Notes: generated by a model not told the origin, from the letters alone. DNA of 64,000 nt from Marthasterias glacialis (GCA_911728455.2 OU452222.1:21896559-21960558), one strand, 5' to 3'. Positions 1 to 12,210 are shown, counted from the first letter of the stretch. Numbers and translations: made by a program.

Positions 1-224
1 TGAGTCAAACTATGATCAAAGCCAAGACCGTATCTGACATAATTTAGGCTTTGGCCGTGGCGTGGCTATGTCCGGATTGCTGAAGAGGCCTTTTCCTCAA
101 CGTTGTCGCTGCTGCCATCGGTCGGAGTCGTAGCCGAAGTTGCTGGATGCGGACGCGGCCTTAAACAGAAATTCGTGTTATACTCTCTCTCGCATGAACA
201 AAAACCCACCAGATCCTTATGGCT

Positions 225-421
225 CCAGGGGCCAATTTCATAGAGCTGCTTAAGCAAAATGTTGCTTAACAAATTTCTGCTAAGTACAAAATAGCAGGAA
301 ACCAGTCACAAGTTGTACATAAGAAATGGTACTTTGGCTGGTAACCTATTTCTGGTAACCAAAATTGTTTTGTACTTGGCTACTTTTTGTGCTTAAGCAG
401 CTCTATGAAGTTTGGCCCAGG
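225..421. mobile_element. Short inverted-repeat (MITE-like) element
   Basis: Roughly 28-30 bp terminal inverted repeats bound a segment of about 197 bp. The left end contains CATAGAGCTGCTTAAG and the right end CTTAAGCAGCTCTATG. The interior has no coding potential. Related ends recur at 55027-55050 and around 59654-59881, so this is a dispersed non-autonomous family. It lies in what is probably intron 1 of HNMT-like copy A. Confidence 0.7.
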
Positions 422-532
422 TATTAAAAAATTGTTTCACTGTGATGTTCGGACCCGTGTTCCTTAATTTTTAAAATTATTTGTATAACTTTTACTTTTG
501 TTTACACTGTAATTTTCAAATATTTATTTAAG

Positions 533-1430
533 GCGAGATGGACAGCAAGATGGTATCCATGCTTTTGCAGAAATACCCTCGCATCACCAACGTTGTAGTT
601 GAGCCTGCAAATGACCAGATAGTCCAATACAAGGCATTGACTCATTCCAAGGCACACGAACTACAAGGTGTTAAGTTTGACTGGCGGCAGCAAACCCTGG
701 ACCAATACAGAGATACTGACGGGGATGGAACCAAGTTTCATTTCATCAACTCTATACACTCTATATACTATGCTGACGATGTAGACAGTTCCTTGATGTA
801 TCTGTACGACCTTCTGGAGCCTGGTGGCAAATTGCTTGTCATCACTGTTTCAGGTATTACCGTTTAGAAATTGTCAATCTCTTCTGGTATAAATGAAACT
901 GAGGGATACCACAAGTATCCAAAAACTCTTTAATCCCGCGAAGAGAGCACAGTGTGAAGAAGATTCATTTAAAGACGACTCTGTGGCACATGTACAAACA
1001 ATTCCAACAATACCACATACTTAACGTGGATTTCCATTTACCATTTTGTTATTATTTGTTATTATCCTCACCAGACGATAGCGGTTACTGGCGGTTGTGG
1101 AACCGTTTCTCCAGGTACCAGGATCACCTCATGCACTTCATCAGCTCAGCCGATGTCCGTAGCTCCTTCGATCGCCGTAACATCCCCTACACCCAGAATC
1201 ACCAAAAGTCCCAGGTAGAAATCACCAAATGTCTGGATGAGACAAGCGAAGACGGGAACCTCTTGCTGGACTTCCTTATTCACATTGTGAAGTTTAAGGA
1301 GACATCTACGGATGCCCAGTATAAGGAAGTGATGGAGTATATTCTCAGCAGTGAGTGCTCCATGAAGGATGGGGATGAAGTCCTCTTCAATAACGACTGG
1401 GATGCCTTGATTATCAACAAGCCTGAGTAA
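533..1430 (+). CDS. HNMT-like: HNMT-like methyltransferase, copy A (exons 2-3; 5' part outside window)
   Basis: This is the 3' two thirds of a small-molecule N-methyltransferase resembling histamine N-methyltransferase, a cytosolic SAM-dependent enzyme. Exon 2 is 533-853, bounded by an AG acceptor and a GT donor. Exon 3 is 1075-1430 and ends in TAA. The intron is only 221 bp. Exon 2 is 321 bp and carries the SAM-ribose motif VVEP and the YY pair that lines the HNMT active site. Exon 3 has SGYWRLW and ends NNDWDALIINKPE. No start exon with an MADSK-type sequence is visible in the 532 bases upstream, so exon 1 is either upstream of the window or lost. The reading frame is intact. The histamine-contact Gln143 of human HNMT aligns to His here, while Asn283 is kept. 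Its closest relative in the window is copy B. A possible polyadenylation signal (AATAAA) lies near 1871. Confidence 0.9.
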
Positions 1431-1454
1431 CTTTCCAGTCTAGGTCTTACCGGT

Positions 1455-1525
1455 ATGATTAGGAAAGTCGTGAGTTCGAATACACCCGAGGTGTCTTGCT
1501 TTTTGCCCGCAGGACTCAGCTCAGG
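1455..1525 (+). repeat. tRNA-derived SINE fragment
   Basis: The segment has a B-box-like GAGTTCGAATAC followed by CACCCGAGGTGTC. It resembles the 3' half of the tRNA-like head at 51301-51370 (GGGTTCGAATCC, CACCCGAG). It lies just after the stop codon of HNMT-like copy A and may fall in its 3' UTR. Confidence 0.5.
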
Positions 1526-2349
1526 AGAGCACAAAATATACAGTTTTTCATCATAGTGCAAATAGTGTCATCCTATTTGTTTCTAAATATTTTTCAACTG
1601 TGAAATTATTCATAACTTTTCGACCGTTTGGTTTGCAAGGATGTCTTAGAGGTAGGATACCGGTGCAACTTTATTTTTCGGAAAAATGGCATATAATTGA
1701 ATTAAATGAACATAACACACCACATATTGATGAGTTTGCATTAAACGTTATGTAGAGATAGGATTGGGTTTGATTGTTCGGGTTAGGGTGAGGGTTACGG
1801 CTAGGGCATATGGGACAAGACACAATCATTATACAGTTGAGCACAATTTGTTATTCGTTCCAATTACTGAAATAAAATGTTTTATTTTGAACTAAATATG
1901 TTTATTTGCTCATCTGTATTGGTTATCGTTTTTTTTTTGGCGAATCTGATTAATCATTTGACAATATTTATTAACATTCAGTTGTAGTTCTGCATTGTAA
2001 GAACGTAACCAAAAAGTTATTTCGTAAGTCTAAATTAATCAAAGTTGTGAATGGAGACTGTGCTAAATGAACACATGAAACTTATAGAACCCAGATATCA
2101 AGCTCAATATTCGGCTGAATTCAACGAGTGTCTGAACTACATTTGAACTCTGCAACCGATAGTCTGTGGAACTATAATTTCAAGTTTGTTGGTTTTATGT
2201 AGCTCAAAATATTGCAGAGATTGCTGTATGTAGTCTGTGGGTGCATAATTATCTTATCTTATGACGCCCCATACTTCGATTCTGCATTGTGATTGGTTTC
2301 GAGCGCGTCAAATGATGTCCTATTTTACTAAAAAGCCGCACGTCTAGCG

Positions 2350-2460
2350 CTATGCACTATACCCGTAGCAACCAATGTAGTATACCCGTGGCAACCAATG
2401 TATTATACCCAAAGCAACCAGCGTACCATAGCAATCAGTGTACCATACCCGTAGCAACGG
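2350..2460. repeat. Short tandem repeat, about 22-24 bp unit
   Basis: Four to five imperfect copies of a unit containing TATACCCGTAGCAACCA are arranged head to tail. The rest of 1530-2350 shows no gene or repeat I can name. Confidence 0.7.
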
Positions 2461-2601
2461 CAACGTCTTGGTACCTAGACGTATTTGTTGGTGAATCGTA
2501 TTGGTGAACCCAATGTGACCTTGTCTTCCGGTTCAAACCGAAAGTTCAAATATTCAAAAATTCATAATTTGAGAAGTTTTTATTATATTATCACAATTCT
2601 T

Positions 2602-3345
2602 GCGTGACCTGTGTGACCTCTACTTCCGGTAAAACCGGAAGTAGCTCCTCATTTAAAAGTTGTTAGAGGTAGGAACATGATTCTTTCACCAAGTACCAAG
2701 GTTAGGGAAGGTCCTTCTCTGTTGAACATTGCGTGACCTTTGTAACCTCTACTTCCGGTCAAACCGGAAGTAGCTCTTTATTTAAAAATGGTAAGAGCTA
2801 GGAACATGATTCTTTCACCAAACACCAAGGTTAGGGAGGATCCTTCTCTGTTGCACATTGCGTGACCTTTGTGACCTCTACTTCCGGTCAAACCGGAAGT
2901 AGCTCTTTATTTTAAAATGGTAAGAGCTAGGAACATGATTCTTTCACCAAATACCAAGGTTAGGGAGGATCGTTCTCTTGTACATTGCGCGACCTTTGTG
3001 ACCTCTACTTCCGGTCAAACCGGAAGTAGCTCTTTATTTAAAAATGGTTAGAGCTAGGAACATGATTATTTCACCTAATACCAAGGTAAGGGAAGACCCT
3101 TCTCTGTTGCACATTGCGTGACCTCTGTGACCTCTACTTCCGGTGAAGCCGAAAGTAGCTCCTCATTTTTACAGTTGTTAGAGGTAGGAACACGATTCTT
3201 TCACAAAAGACCAAGGTTTGGTAAGGTCCTTCTCTGTTGCATATTGCGTGACCTGTACTTCCGGTCAAACCAGAAGTAGCTCCTCATTTAAAAATGGTAA
3301 GAGCTAGGAACATGAAGGTCCTTCTCTGCTGCAAATAAAATACAT
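2602..3345. repeat. 129-bp tandem repeat with an ETS-like palindrome in every unit
   Basis: Units begin with GCGTGACCT (one reads GCGCGACCT) at about 2602, 2731, 2860, 2987, 3116 and 3246, a spacing of 127-130 bp. Each unit contains a short palindrome of the form ACTTCCGGT-nnn-ACCGGAAGT, degraded in some copies, followed by a run containing GCTAGGAACATGATT. No open frame is shared. It lies between HNMT-like copies A and B. Confidence 0.9.
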
Positions 3346-3540
3346 TTCAAAGAACAATTTCACGTTTTTATGTTCATATTTTTAGATACTTAAATTGATA
3401 CATTAAATAACAGCTTTAACTACCATATTCCGAACACCTTGTTTTTGTGATGTTACACAAACTTATGTCTAGTTTATTTTTGCCTCGCGACTTATCCTCA
3501 CTCGATCCTAGGTAAAGAAGTTCTTTTATTTTTTTTCTTA

Positions 3541-3800
3541 AAGGTACACACCGGCTTCGTTAGGCTATTTTGGGCTACAAACTAGAAAATAAAGGTCTTG
3601 AAATGGTCTTGAGAATCTTGAAAAGAAACCACCAAATTGGGCCGTTTTTTTAGCATTTTTCAAAAAAGTACGGTCACATGCTTTTTCCGGACCGAATTTT
3701 TGGTTGGGATATATCACGTGATCTTTGGAGTTAGTTTTACTTCCAGCCGTATAAATGTTAATTACTGCATCAAATTCAGCTGTGATTTAAAAACAAATAT
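3541..3800. repeat. Dispersed repeat, inverted copy at about 22590-22822
   Basis: The left part (CACACCGGCTTCGTTAGGCT and onward) recurs in the same orientation at about 12211-12320 and inverted at 22795-22820. The right part, with TCACGTGATC and CCAGCCGTATAAA, recurs inverted at about 22605-22700. This is a moderately diverged interspersed family with no recognised coding sequence. The small open frame at 3637-3879 is within it and is not credible as a gene. Confidence 0.7.
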
Positions 3801-4514
3801 TCATGAGTGTTTGACAAAAGAAAGCATGTATTCGTATTATGGATACAAATTATACATAATTATGAAAAATAGTGCGTAAAATCTTAACCTAGAGAGTCCG
3901 ACCAATGGAAGCGTGCTCCACAGTGCACGAGCGTGGGGGCTTGCGAGACTCATACCGCCCGACGCATTATCCCACGGTCAGCGCCGTGGCTCACGGGCTT
4001 GCAAGGCGCATATTCCCGCAGGCAAGAGCTCCCCCACTACACATCAAGCTGCGAGCTTACGAACATGCATGAGGGTTATGGGAACCAGACCATGAAGTAC
4101 GTTTCGTTATCAATAGTTTTAGTCTGTACATTAGCTGTTTGTTCCACGTTACGCAGAGGCGGTCTGGGTGAATGGTACGCTCTTGCGTTGAAATCCATGG
4201 TGTCAACTCCTCCCCCCCAAAAAACCCCCCAAAACCCGTCGGTGGCCCAGGCCGTCCTAAAAAGTATTCAACTGAAAAACGTGTGACATCCATCGCTTTT
4301 AAAAGCTGTTTGACTCGAAGGGCCAATTCTTCTCGACGACAACGGGAAGCTCGCTTGGCAAAAGTCATTGGTCAAACCATGGAGGTAAAAACGTAAAACG
4401 ATGGACGACTATGAGGGATATACTAACCAGTTGATCGTAACGACACCGTGAATGATGCGTTCTTTACCAGAATTTTGATGGACGGGTTTGTGGCATAGAA
4501 TTTTGGATAGACCT

Positions 4515-4760
4515 AGGTTTATTTCAATCATGGAGGTAGTCAATAAACATAACAAAGATGTCAATACTCTTTACACAAGTCCAATGTTCACGACGACTAA
4601 CCAGTGGTTTGCGCAACGGTGCGACGTTGTCTGTTGGTGGTGTGGTACTCTTGTTTCTTTTTTTGCTCTGATTGGGTTTATCGTGTTTTTAGACTTTTTA
4701 CTAGTGGTTTGCCATCTTTGGATTGTTTGTCTTTATGTTTTACGATGTTCTTTGGGATCT
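4515..4760 (+). repeat. Dispersed duplicate of 12316-12560
   Basis: About 230 bp starting TTTATTTCAATCATGGAGG are near-identical to 12322-12560. The shared part contains an open frame starting MEVVNKHNKDVNTLY and containing WFAQRCDVVCWWCG. After that point the two copies diverge in frame and sequence. No known domain is recognised. The preceding 3900-4400 holds an unrelated open stretch with PGRPKK, also unrecognised. Confidence 0.6.
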
Positions 4761-5577
4761 CGAAGGAACGTTTTCCATGGTTTCGGACCCTTTGAAGGAA
4801 ATACACTTTTGTGTGTGTGAAGATGGAACTGTGACCGTGTTTATGTTTACACACATGTGCTGGAGATATACTGTATACAGACTGGATCCTCATGTCTTGA
4901 CAAAATGATAATATTGACAATAAAAGCACCAGTCTACATGCAACATCGCGCGACATTGCAGCGCAAATTTCACACTCGAAACGGCTGGTAAAGTGTATAC
5001 ACTTACCTTAGACCTCTTTTGTTGTTTGTCTATTTTTCGTGAATTATGGGCCACTTTGATGATTTTTTTTTACAAAAACCATCTTATTGTCTTTCTTTCT
5101 ATATCACTATTTAGTGTAAACGGTAAACCGGTGTGTCCCTTTTCTTAAGTGAGTTCCCCCAGTGTTCAGTTTTATTTGTTTTATTCAATTTTTTCAAGCA
5201 GTCCATTTTTCAGTTACACATGCCTGGTAAGTCTGCCGCCATCAAAGTCTCCCATTAATGGAATTGCGGGCTTGGGTTCCCACATGATCTGGAGGAGACG
5301 GTTAGTGCTGACCTTGATCCCAAAGACGTCCCAAAAATTGAGGCGGGAAAGGGGGGGGGGGGTGCAAACAAAATAACTGGGGGCATTTGCGAAGATGGGG
5401 AACTGGGCCTTTATCTACTGTTGGAAAGTGAAATTCGCATGGGCGCCATTTCGGCAAGTGATTGCCTACGTTTGCCACTGATAGCAATTGTCATTGTCTA
5501 CACTGGTACCCACGTTTTTGTGCTGTATCAATGGCGTTCACTTGCGGTTGCCGAAATGGCAGGGGTCACGTGACGTA

Positions 5578-5595
5578 GGTCGCGCAATCGGTCTA
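5578..5595. mobile_element. Solitary terminal repeat of a TIR element
   Basis: GGTCGCGCAATCGGTCTA matches the right terminal inverted repeat of the elements at 30983-31752 and 39708-40523. Only this end is recognised here. It abuts the repeat that starts at 5599. Confidence 0.55.
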
Positions 5596-5598
5596 ACG

Positions 5599-5953
5599 CA
5601 GCCTAAATTCTAGCAACGAGTGATACGGTCGAACCCTTGCACCACTCCGATCAAGCTTGCACAACCAAAAATGCAACAAATACCGTCTGAATTCACAAAG
5701 ACGACAAACACTTACGTCTCGCTTCCAAACTTGCTCTCGCAGGCTCTAATCAAACTCACTACTAGCACTTAATTCACTCGTTATTTCAGGAAAGTTCTCT
5801 AACAAAATGTCCAAAAATGCACCTAACCTCTAGTGACTGCCTTCTTGCACACTGCCATTGGTGCAACCAGGTCAACCTGATCTACTACGTCGTTCACGTA
5901 TCACGTGCGACGTCACATGACAATTATAACTCGCGTACCTCCATTACAGTAAT
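5599..5953 (+). repeat. 5' flank of HNMT-like copy B, duplicated at 13636-14178
   Basis: This sequence lies directly before the copy B start codon (5990). It contains ATTCTAGCAACGAGTGATAC, TTACGTCTCGCTTCC, GCCATTGGTGCAACCAGGTC and CACGTATCACGTGCGACGTC. All recur in the same order at 13636-14178, where no HNMT exon follows. It could be a mobile repeat that copy B now uses as upstream region, or a duplicated promoter. GACGTC and CACGTG sites are present. Promoter activity is not shown. Confidence 0.65.
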
Positions 5954-5989
5954 GTATTAACACTCCGTGGCCACCTGACCATTGAAGTT

Positions 5990-8900
5990 ATGGCGGATTC
6001 AAAGTTTGTAAGTTTATTCCGGGATCGGGACCATTACTTAAAATCGTTCCGGTTGTACGCTTCTTTGTCGGAAAGATCCCAAGGGTGGTCGACGTATATT
6101 GAGGATGTGTTAGATCAAGAATTGTTAGCACATCTTCCCTTCACGCTGAACCAGAACGAAGAACTCCGAGTGTTGGGAATAGGCAGTGGATCAGGTAAGA
6201 AAACATATAATGCATTTTTATTTTCAAAATGATTTTGTAAAAAAACATTAAACAAAATAATTGAATTTTGATTTCTTTTGAGATACCGGATCCCAATGTA
6301 TGTGGAGCTCGCATGCAACCAACCAACCATGGGGGGGGGGGGGGGGGTTGTGTGGCTGTCACGTGGTAACGTGCATGTATATACAGGCCCGTAGGAAGCT
6401 CAAAAGCATTGGTCAGGCCCAATTGAGAGGCGGAGTTAGGAGTCAATGCGAGCGCGAAGCGCGAAGCCATTACGGCGTGGGGTCTGGGCCCGCTTAAGGG
6501 CCCCGGAAAATTTTGCATTGTAGATGCTCTGTGGCGCAATATGACGTAATTCCTGACCACTTTTTGAGCAAATTATAAATTTAATTTTTATTGGTTTACT
6601 CTCTAATAATATTTCTTAAAAATAAGTACTCATATTTCCATCATCAAAATAGGGAGGGGACGGGAAGATTCTGTATGTATTGATGCATGTGGCACTATCC
6701 CTGGACATAATTGGGTAGATGGGGGCACTATAACAGCTCATAATTAAGGCCACCTCATTTACTGTTGAGATTTTGCGAGCTCAAACGAAATTAAGAGGTG
6801 CACCTGCCTGTAAAAAAACATTAAAATCTGTGCCGATTTTTGGCTTCTTTTCCGGCACTTTTGAACCTCGCTGGTGGTTATGGTCCGGGCCAATTGGGGG
6901 TAATACTACTCAATGAAAACATGTTGAAATTATAATAGTATTAAACGTAATTATCATTAATGCCCATCTCAGAAGCAGACAGCTTTATTATACTCATACA
7001 AATCCCCCACAAGTAAATGTAACAAAACAAAAACAAAATCAAGCATACAAACTTCCCCTTTTTACTTTGACCTAGACGCAACAAATACCCTAACATGTAT
7101 AGATGTAATTAAAATATAAAAAAATGAGGGTCTACACATTAAATTAGAGCATTGGAGGCATTTTTTAAAAGGAGTGTGTTGGTGACAGCTGTGAAAAAAA
7201 ACCCCCAAAAACAAACAAAACAAAAACAAACGTGACCTATATGTACTTTATTATTCTTGTCATAAAATATTGCCTTTTTGAAAATAATAACTTTTTTTAT
7301 GGAAGTCGCCAGACACACAAGGCCAGTAAGCCACTCGAGGTGTGGGCTACAAATCAACTGTTTTATCCAGGGGCCGTGGCCACCTACTCCTGGGGCTGAA
7401 ACAGGGTAACCCCCTTTGCAGTCCGTAAGGATGTAGGCTTAGGTCATCTATCAGAAGCCTGGCTGGTAGAGCAGACGTCTCTACCTCCCCAACTTTTACG
7501 GAGCAATTGTGGTTAAGTGCTAGAAAACTGTTAAGGGGAAACTGTCATGACTGTACAATATAAAATTCAATCGGAAAATATTATAATTATCATGTTCGAT
7601 TTGTACAACATTCAGATTTTCAACTAAAACAATGTTTAACAAACCTGGCGGTGATATGACTGGTAATCTAGTAAAATATTGGTACGGCCATGGCCGTACC
7701 GGCCGTACCGCTTCCTACGGCCTTGACAAATCCCAGCTCAACATCATTACATTAAGGTCATTAAATTCTATCTCTTCCATTTCAAAGTCGCATGTAGGGT
7801 GGTGATTGTAGTGTCCCTAGCCGCTTGCACCTTCACGGCGCATTGTCGCGTCGTGCCGTCGCATTGTCGCGTCGTGCCGTCGTGTCGTATCGTCGCATAG
7901 TTTTGTACACGTCGCGTCGTGGCGTTGTGCCGCCGCATTGTCGCATCAAGACAGCACGTTGTCGCATTGTCGCCCGGAAGCAGTTTTACTATATTATTCA
8001 GTGCTTGACAAAAGAGGGCGCACTTCAAAGGCGCGATGACACGACGCCACAATGCAACTGCACTATGCAACATGTACAAAACTATGCAACGGTACGACGC
8101 AACGGCTAGACGCGCGTTGCGACGGCACGACGCGACAATGCGACGGCACGACGCGACTATGTGACGGCACGATGCAACTATGCAATGGCACTATGCAACG
8201 TGTACGTAACTATGCGACGGCACGACGCGAAAATGCGACGGCAAGATGTGGCAATGCGATGGCACAACGCGACAATGTGACGGCACGATGCAACGTGTAC
8301 AAATCTATGCGACGGTACCATGCGATGACTCGACACGACATTGTGACGGCAAGACGCGACAATGCGACGGCTCGGTGCGACTATGCGACGGCACGACACG
8401 ACTATATGCACTGTTGACAGCGCAGGCGACAATACAATCACCACCATGCATGCGACATTGAAATGGCAGAGATAGAATTCCATATCAGGTTACTCCCTAT
8501 ATTCAGCGGCATAGAAACCGGGGGTGGGGGGTGACACCCCCAAATATTTTTCATAAGTCGGCATTTAGAACCACAGTCGGCAAATTGAGCACCAAACTTA
8601 CCTAAGTAAGGGCTCGGGCTGAACACAAATCCATCCGGCAAGCCTGGAGATTTGCCGATTGGATTTGTCGACTGAAAATTTTAGTTTAACCCTTGTAGTG
8701 TGGGAAGTCAAACTGATTTACCAAATTCAATATTCTCGGCAACGTGCGGAAATCTACGCTCTGAAAACAATAAAAGCCCCCAGACCCCCATAAGAATGTT
8801 GCCGTTATAAACTCCAACAGTAGGAGATTTGTCCCGAGTCCAAAGTATTCAAAGTTTGAATTTCAAAATTAAACGTTTATTTTCGGCTACTTGACGGTCC

Positions 8901-10570
8901 TCCTTAGCCCTGAAAACACTTTAAAACGTAGTGCGTCCGGGGGCTTCGCCCCCTGGACTCCAACTAGAATTTGTGTCGATGTATTCGCAAAAAATACGGT
9001 TTTTAAAGCTTGCATTTCATATTTGAGTCATCTAATGATCGGCATCTGAAAAAACTCATAAGCACTTGGGGGCTATGCTATGCCCCGAACCCCAACATGT
9101 TGGTGAATCCCACGTCATTGTGCTTTTACTTTCATTCGATAATGTCAGTCGGCAAATTTAGGCTTCCACACCCCCAAAGAAACTTCGCCATACGCCGCTG
9201 CCTGTATTATTCACACATGCTTTTCCTTTCTTCTTATTTTTTAAATTTATTTAAAAATATTTTAATTTTATTATTTTTATTTTTTTGAGGTGAACTGGAA
9301 AGTGAGATGTTGACCAAGCTCCTGCGGAGATACCCATGCATAAACAACCGTGTAGTTGAACCCGCAGAAGATCAGATTATCAAGTACAAGGCATTTGCTC
9401 AATTCAAGGCGCACGAATTACAAGGTGTTACGTTTGACTGGCGGCAGCAAACCCTGGACCAATACAGAGATACTGACGTGGATGGAACCAAGTTTCATGT
9501 TATCAGCACAGTGGACTCTATGTACTACGTTGGTGACGTAGGCAAATCTTTGATGTATCTGTACGACCTTCTGGAACCTGGTGGCAAATTGATTGTGGCT
9601 ATTCTTTCTGGTAGGCCTACTTATAAGGAATTTGATAAATTAAGTCCCCAAAACATTGAAGTGTGTAGCTTAGGGTATGCAGAGAGAATAAAGGTAGGTT
9701 ATAATTAAACACAGAGCATGGTCCTTCCTCCATGATTAAACCATGACATTCATCACACCAAACCTATCTTAAGATAGGCCTACTTACAGCTTTGGTCTCA
9801 TTTTCCCAGTTGGTTCCCACGGAGATCTGAAACTGTCCCTCGTCAATGCAGCCGACCTCCACAACTGTAATTGTTATTTTTTTAAGTAGGCCTATATTTC
9901 CCACTTTCCTATTACTTTATCATTCTGAATTTACTTTGGATTTATCATTTATGTACATACTATAAATGTCCATTGTTGTTGCTGTTGCTGTGTTTTCTTA
10001 AATACTTTTTTGTTGTTGTTATTTTCGATTCTTAATCTATGTTAACAAGGTTTTAAGCACGGTCCCTTGAAAAACAGCCCTAGGCTGAATGGGATATCGT
10101 GTATAAATAAGAGGAAATAAATAATTAAATAAAAAAAATCGATTGCCGTAACATTCCGTTATACAGTTCCAACAATCCCACCTATTAAACATAATATTCA
10201 TTTTCCATTTCTAGACAATAGCGGTTTCTGGCGGATGTGGAACCGTTTCTCCAGATACCAGGAAGACCTCTCGCACTTCATCACCTCGGCCGATATCCGC
10301 AGCACTTTCGATCACCGTAACATCGCCTACAGCCAGCACCACCGAAAAGATCAGTTGAAAGTCACCAAGTGTCTTGACGAAACATCAGAAGACGGAAGCA
10401 TCTTGCTAGACTTCCTTGTCCATGTCGCGAAGTTCAAGGAGACAGCTACGGATGCCCAGTATAAGGAAGTGATGGAGTATATGCTTAGCAGTGATTGCTC
10501 CATGAAGGATGGGGATGAAGTCCTCTTAATTAACGACTGGGATGCCTTGATTATCAACAAGCCTGAGTAA
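5990..10570 (+). CDS. HNMT-like: HNMT-like methyltransferase, copy B
   Basis: A complete three-exon gene predicting 293 aa; human HNMT has 292. Exons are 5990-6194, 9290-9610 and 10215-10570 (TAA), and all junctions are AG/GT with compatible phases. The start is MADSK, shared with copies C and D. SAM-binding motif I (VLGIGSGSGE) is split by intron 1, and VVEPAEDQ follows. Expected role: SAM-dependent N-methylation of a small amine in the cytosol, by family. Oddities: the position of histamine-contact Gln143 is Asp (TVDSMYY) and the region around Glu28 is rearranged (SERSQ), whereas Asn283 is kept (LLINDWDA). The histamine specificity is therefore doubtful. Intron 1 is 3.1 kb and carries a foldback minisatellite element (7764-8478). 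Copy B groups with copy A in exon 3. Confidence 0.93.
7764..8478. mobile_element. Foldback element with inverted 21-bp minisatellite arms
   Basis: The outer ends are inverted repeats of roughly 50-60 bp: TCTATCTCTTCCATTTCAAA and GGTGGTGATTGTA on the left, and their complements ending near TGGCAGAGATAGAATT on the right. Inside, about 7835-7975 holds units of the type CATTGTCGCGTCGTGCCGTC, and about 8040-8410 holds the opposite orientation, CGACGGCACGACGCGACAAT, as 21-bp units. Because 21 is a multiple of 3, long open frames appear on both strands. They are repeat artefacts, not genes. The element lies in intron 1 of HNMT-like copy B. Confidence 0.8.
8480..9190 (-). repeat. Dispersed repeat, inverted relative to 23070-24290
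   Basis: Segments such as AAATTGAGCACCAAACTTAC, AAGGGCTCGGGCTGAACA and TTTGTCCCGAGTCCAAAGTA appear as reverse complements in 23070-24290. Short patches read GGCTTCGCCCCC. The family lacks a recognisable open frame. It lies in intron 1 of HNMT-like copy B. Confidence 0.75.
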
Positions 10571-12210
10571 CTTCAAATTGTTCAAAAATGTATGTGAAAT
10601 GGGATGAAATTGCAGGCCCCCAATTTTTTTTGTTTACTCCTAGTTTACCTTTGTCCCGCTCGGATTAGGGCTAGTCTAGGAGTGGGTGGTTGACTGGTGT
10701 GTGGTGAGTGGGTGATTGGTAGCAAGCTATGCAACCAATCACGGCGCATTGAGGAAGGGTTGTCCAGAGGTCAGTGACCATGCCCAAGAAAGTGTTTGGA
10801 CACTTGGCCACTGGACTCCGACAGAGGAAAGTTGTGAGAATTAACCCTCCAAGTTTCTTCAGTTTGTACACTTTGCCTCTGTCGGATATCTGCGTTGGAT
10901 TGCGCCACCCCATCTTTAGGAAACACAATATTAATTTATATGTTCATCCCCTGTCCTGCTCTAGGCAGATTCAAGTAAAAGAGAGCCAGCAGGACAGCGT
11001 GATTCTTCATAACATCATCTGCATAATTATTTTGTAACGGAAACAGTATCCTGTCCCCCTGATCAAGGACAAGGAACTGTTCCCGCACCGCTTCCAGTCC
11101 CCCCCATCACCTTCAACGCCACTATTTCTTCAATTCAACTTCTCATCATAGAATCTTCAAGCCATCGTTTCTTCGTTCATCAAAGTCCAGTCATTACAGA
11201 TAGGCCATTTATTTATCCATTCAAACATTGCATTTTCATTGTATTAAGTAAACTTGTATTTCTTTCTTTTTAATTGTCGAGAACCGTCAGGTTTTATTTT
11301 TAATTATATTTTATTTTAAACTGAGAACTAGTACAATTTTATCTCAGTTCATAGTTTTATTCAGCGTTTAATCGCCCTCCCTTCGTTGTAGTCGGGATAA
11401 GAAATAAAACAAAATTTATATTTACAAGAAAAACTCCAGCGTAAACTTGTAAATTTATTATGTATCGGCATAGAGTGCGCTAGCTGCACTCGTACCTGTT
11501 ACATATGCATTAATGAAACCTTAACAACCCCTTGTTAAATTGTGTATGTTTAATGAGTTATTACGCCAATTAGTTTTTCTTAACAAAAATGATAAACATT
11601 TCTTGAGGGCTTTACCATTAGTTAATTAACTAAGTGAGTTTTCACAATGTTCTCGCACGGGCCAGTTCTGTGGCAAGTTGTTCCAGAGTGACGGTGAAGA
11701 TTATGAGAAAGAGTGATGGACGTATTGATTAAGATTCAAGACGTGTGTACACAAAGATGATCAAGAGTCAGTTTCAAGAATACTCATCTTTTTAGCTTAC
11801 TTTTGTCACATGAACTGTCTCCTTCCTAACAGGTACCCATTTACCCCCTGGGTGAAGAGAAGCAAGTAGTTAAGTGTCTTGCTCAAGGAAACAAGTATCA
11901 TGACCGGGATTCAAACCTGATGACTTTTAGCCACAAGAACTTAAGTCCGATGCTCTGCCAAGACACGACACGCTAGGGCTTAATTATTTGTTTGTTTAAT
12001 GTTTCAAGTATTATTTGAGTGATTCCCCGGAGTGGTCTACACCTTGAGCATGGCTGTAAAGATGAATCCTCCTCCTCGATTGGATGAACCGTATATTCCT
12101 GAAGTGCGAACGTGTTTTTACATACTTAGGAAGGTCACTAACTTTTTACCCTCTGACGCTTTATCCCTCTACTACAGCCCATTCACTCAACAGATGGTTC
12201 CATTTAAGGG
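10571..12210. other. Intergenic sequence between HNMT-like copies B and C, first part
   Basis: No coding region is supported. The open frames at 10671-11037 are short and lack recognisable features. A SINE-like piece lies at 11833-11975. An AATAAA near 11403 is a possible polyadenylation signal but is 830 bases beyond the copy B stop. Confidence 0.5.
11833..11975 (-). repeat. tRNA-derived SINE copy
   Basis: GGTACCCATTTACC, CTGGGTGAAGAGAAGCA, GTGTCTTGCTCAAGG and GACCGGGATTCAAACCTGATG are characteristic pieces shared with 42853-42990 and 43926-44060. On the - strand the GGTTTGAATCCC portion looks like a polymerase III B box. Confidence 0.7.

Noticed and set aside
2602..3345. CRISPR-like array
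   Set aside because: The units are 129 bp and similar throughout, without short repeats alternating with unique spacers, and the genome is eukaryotic.
7825..8483. Long open frames on both strands (up to 121 codons) rich in CDGTTRQ-type repeats
   Set aside because: They arise from the 21-bp minisatellite, whose length keeps several frames open. Neither strand has a recognisable protein.
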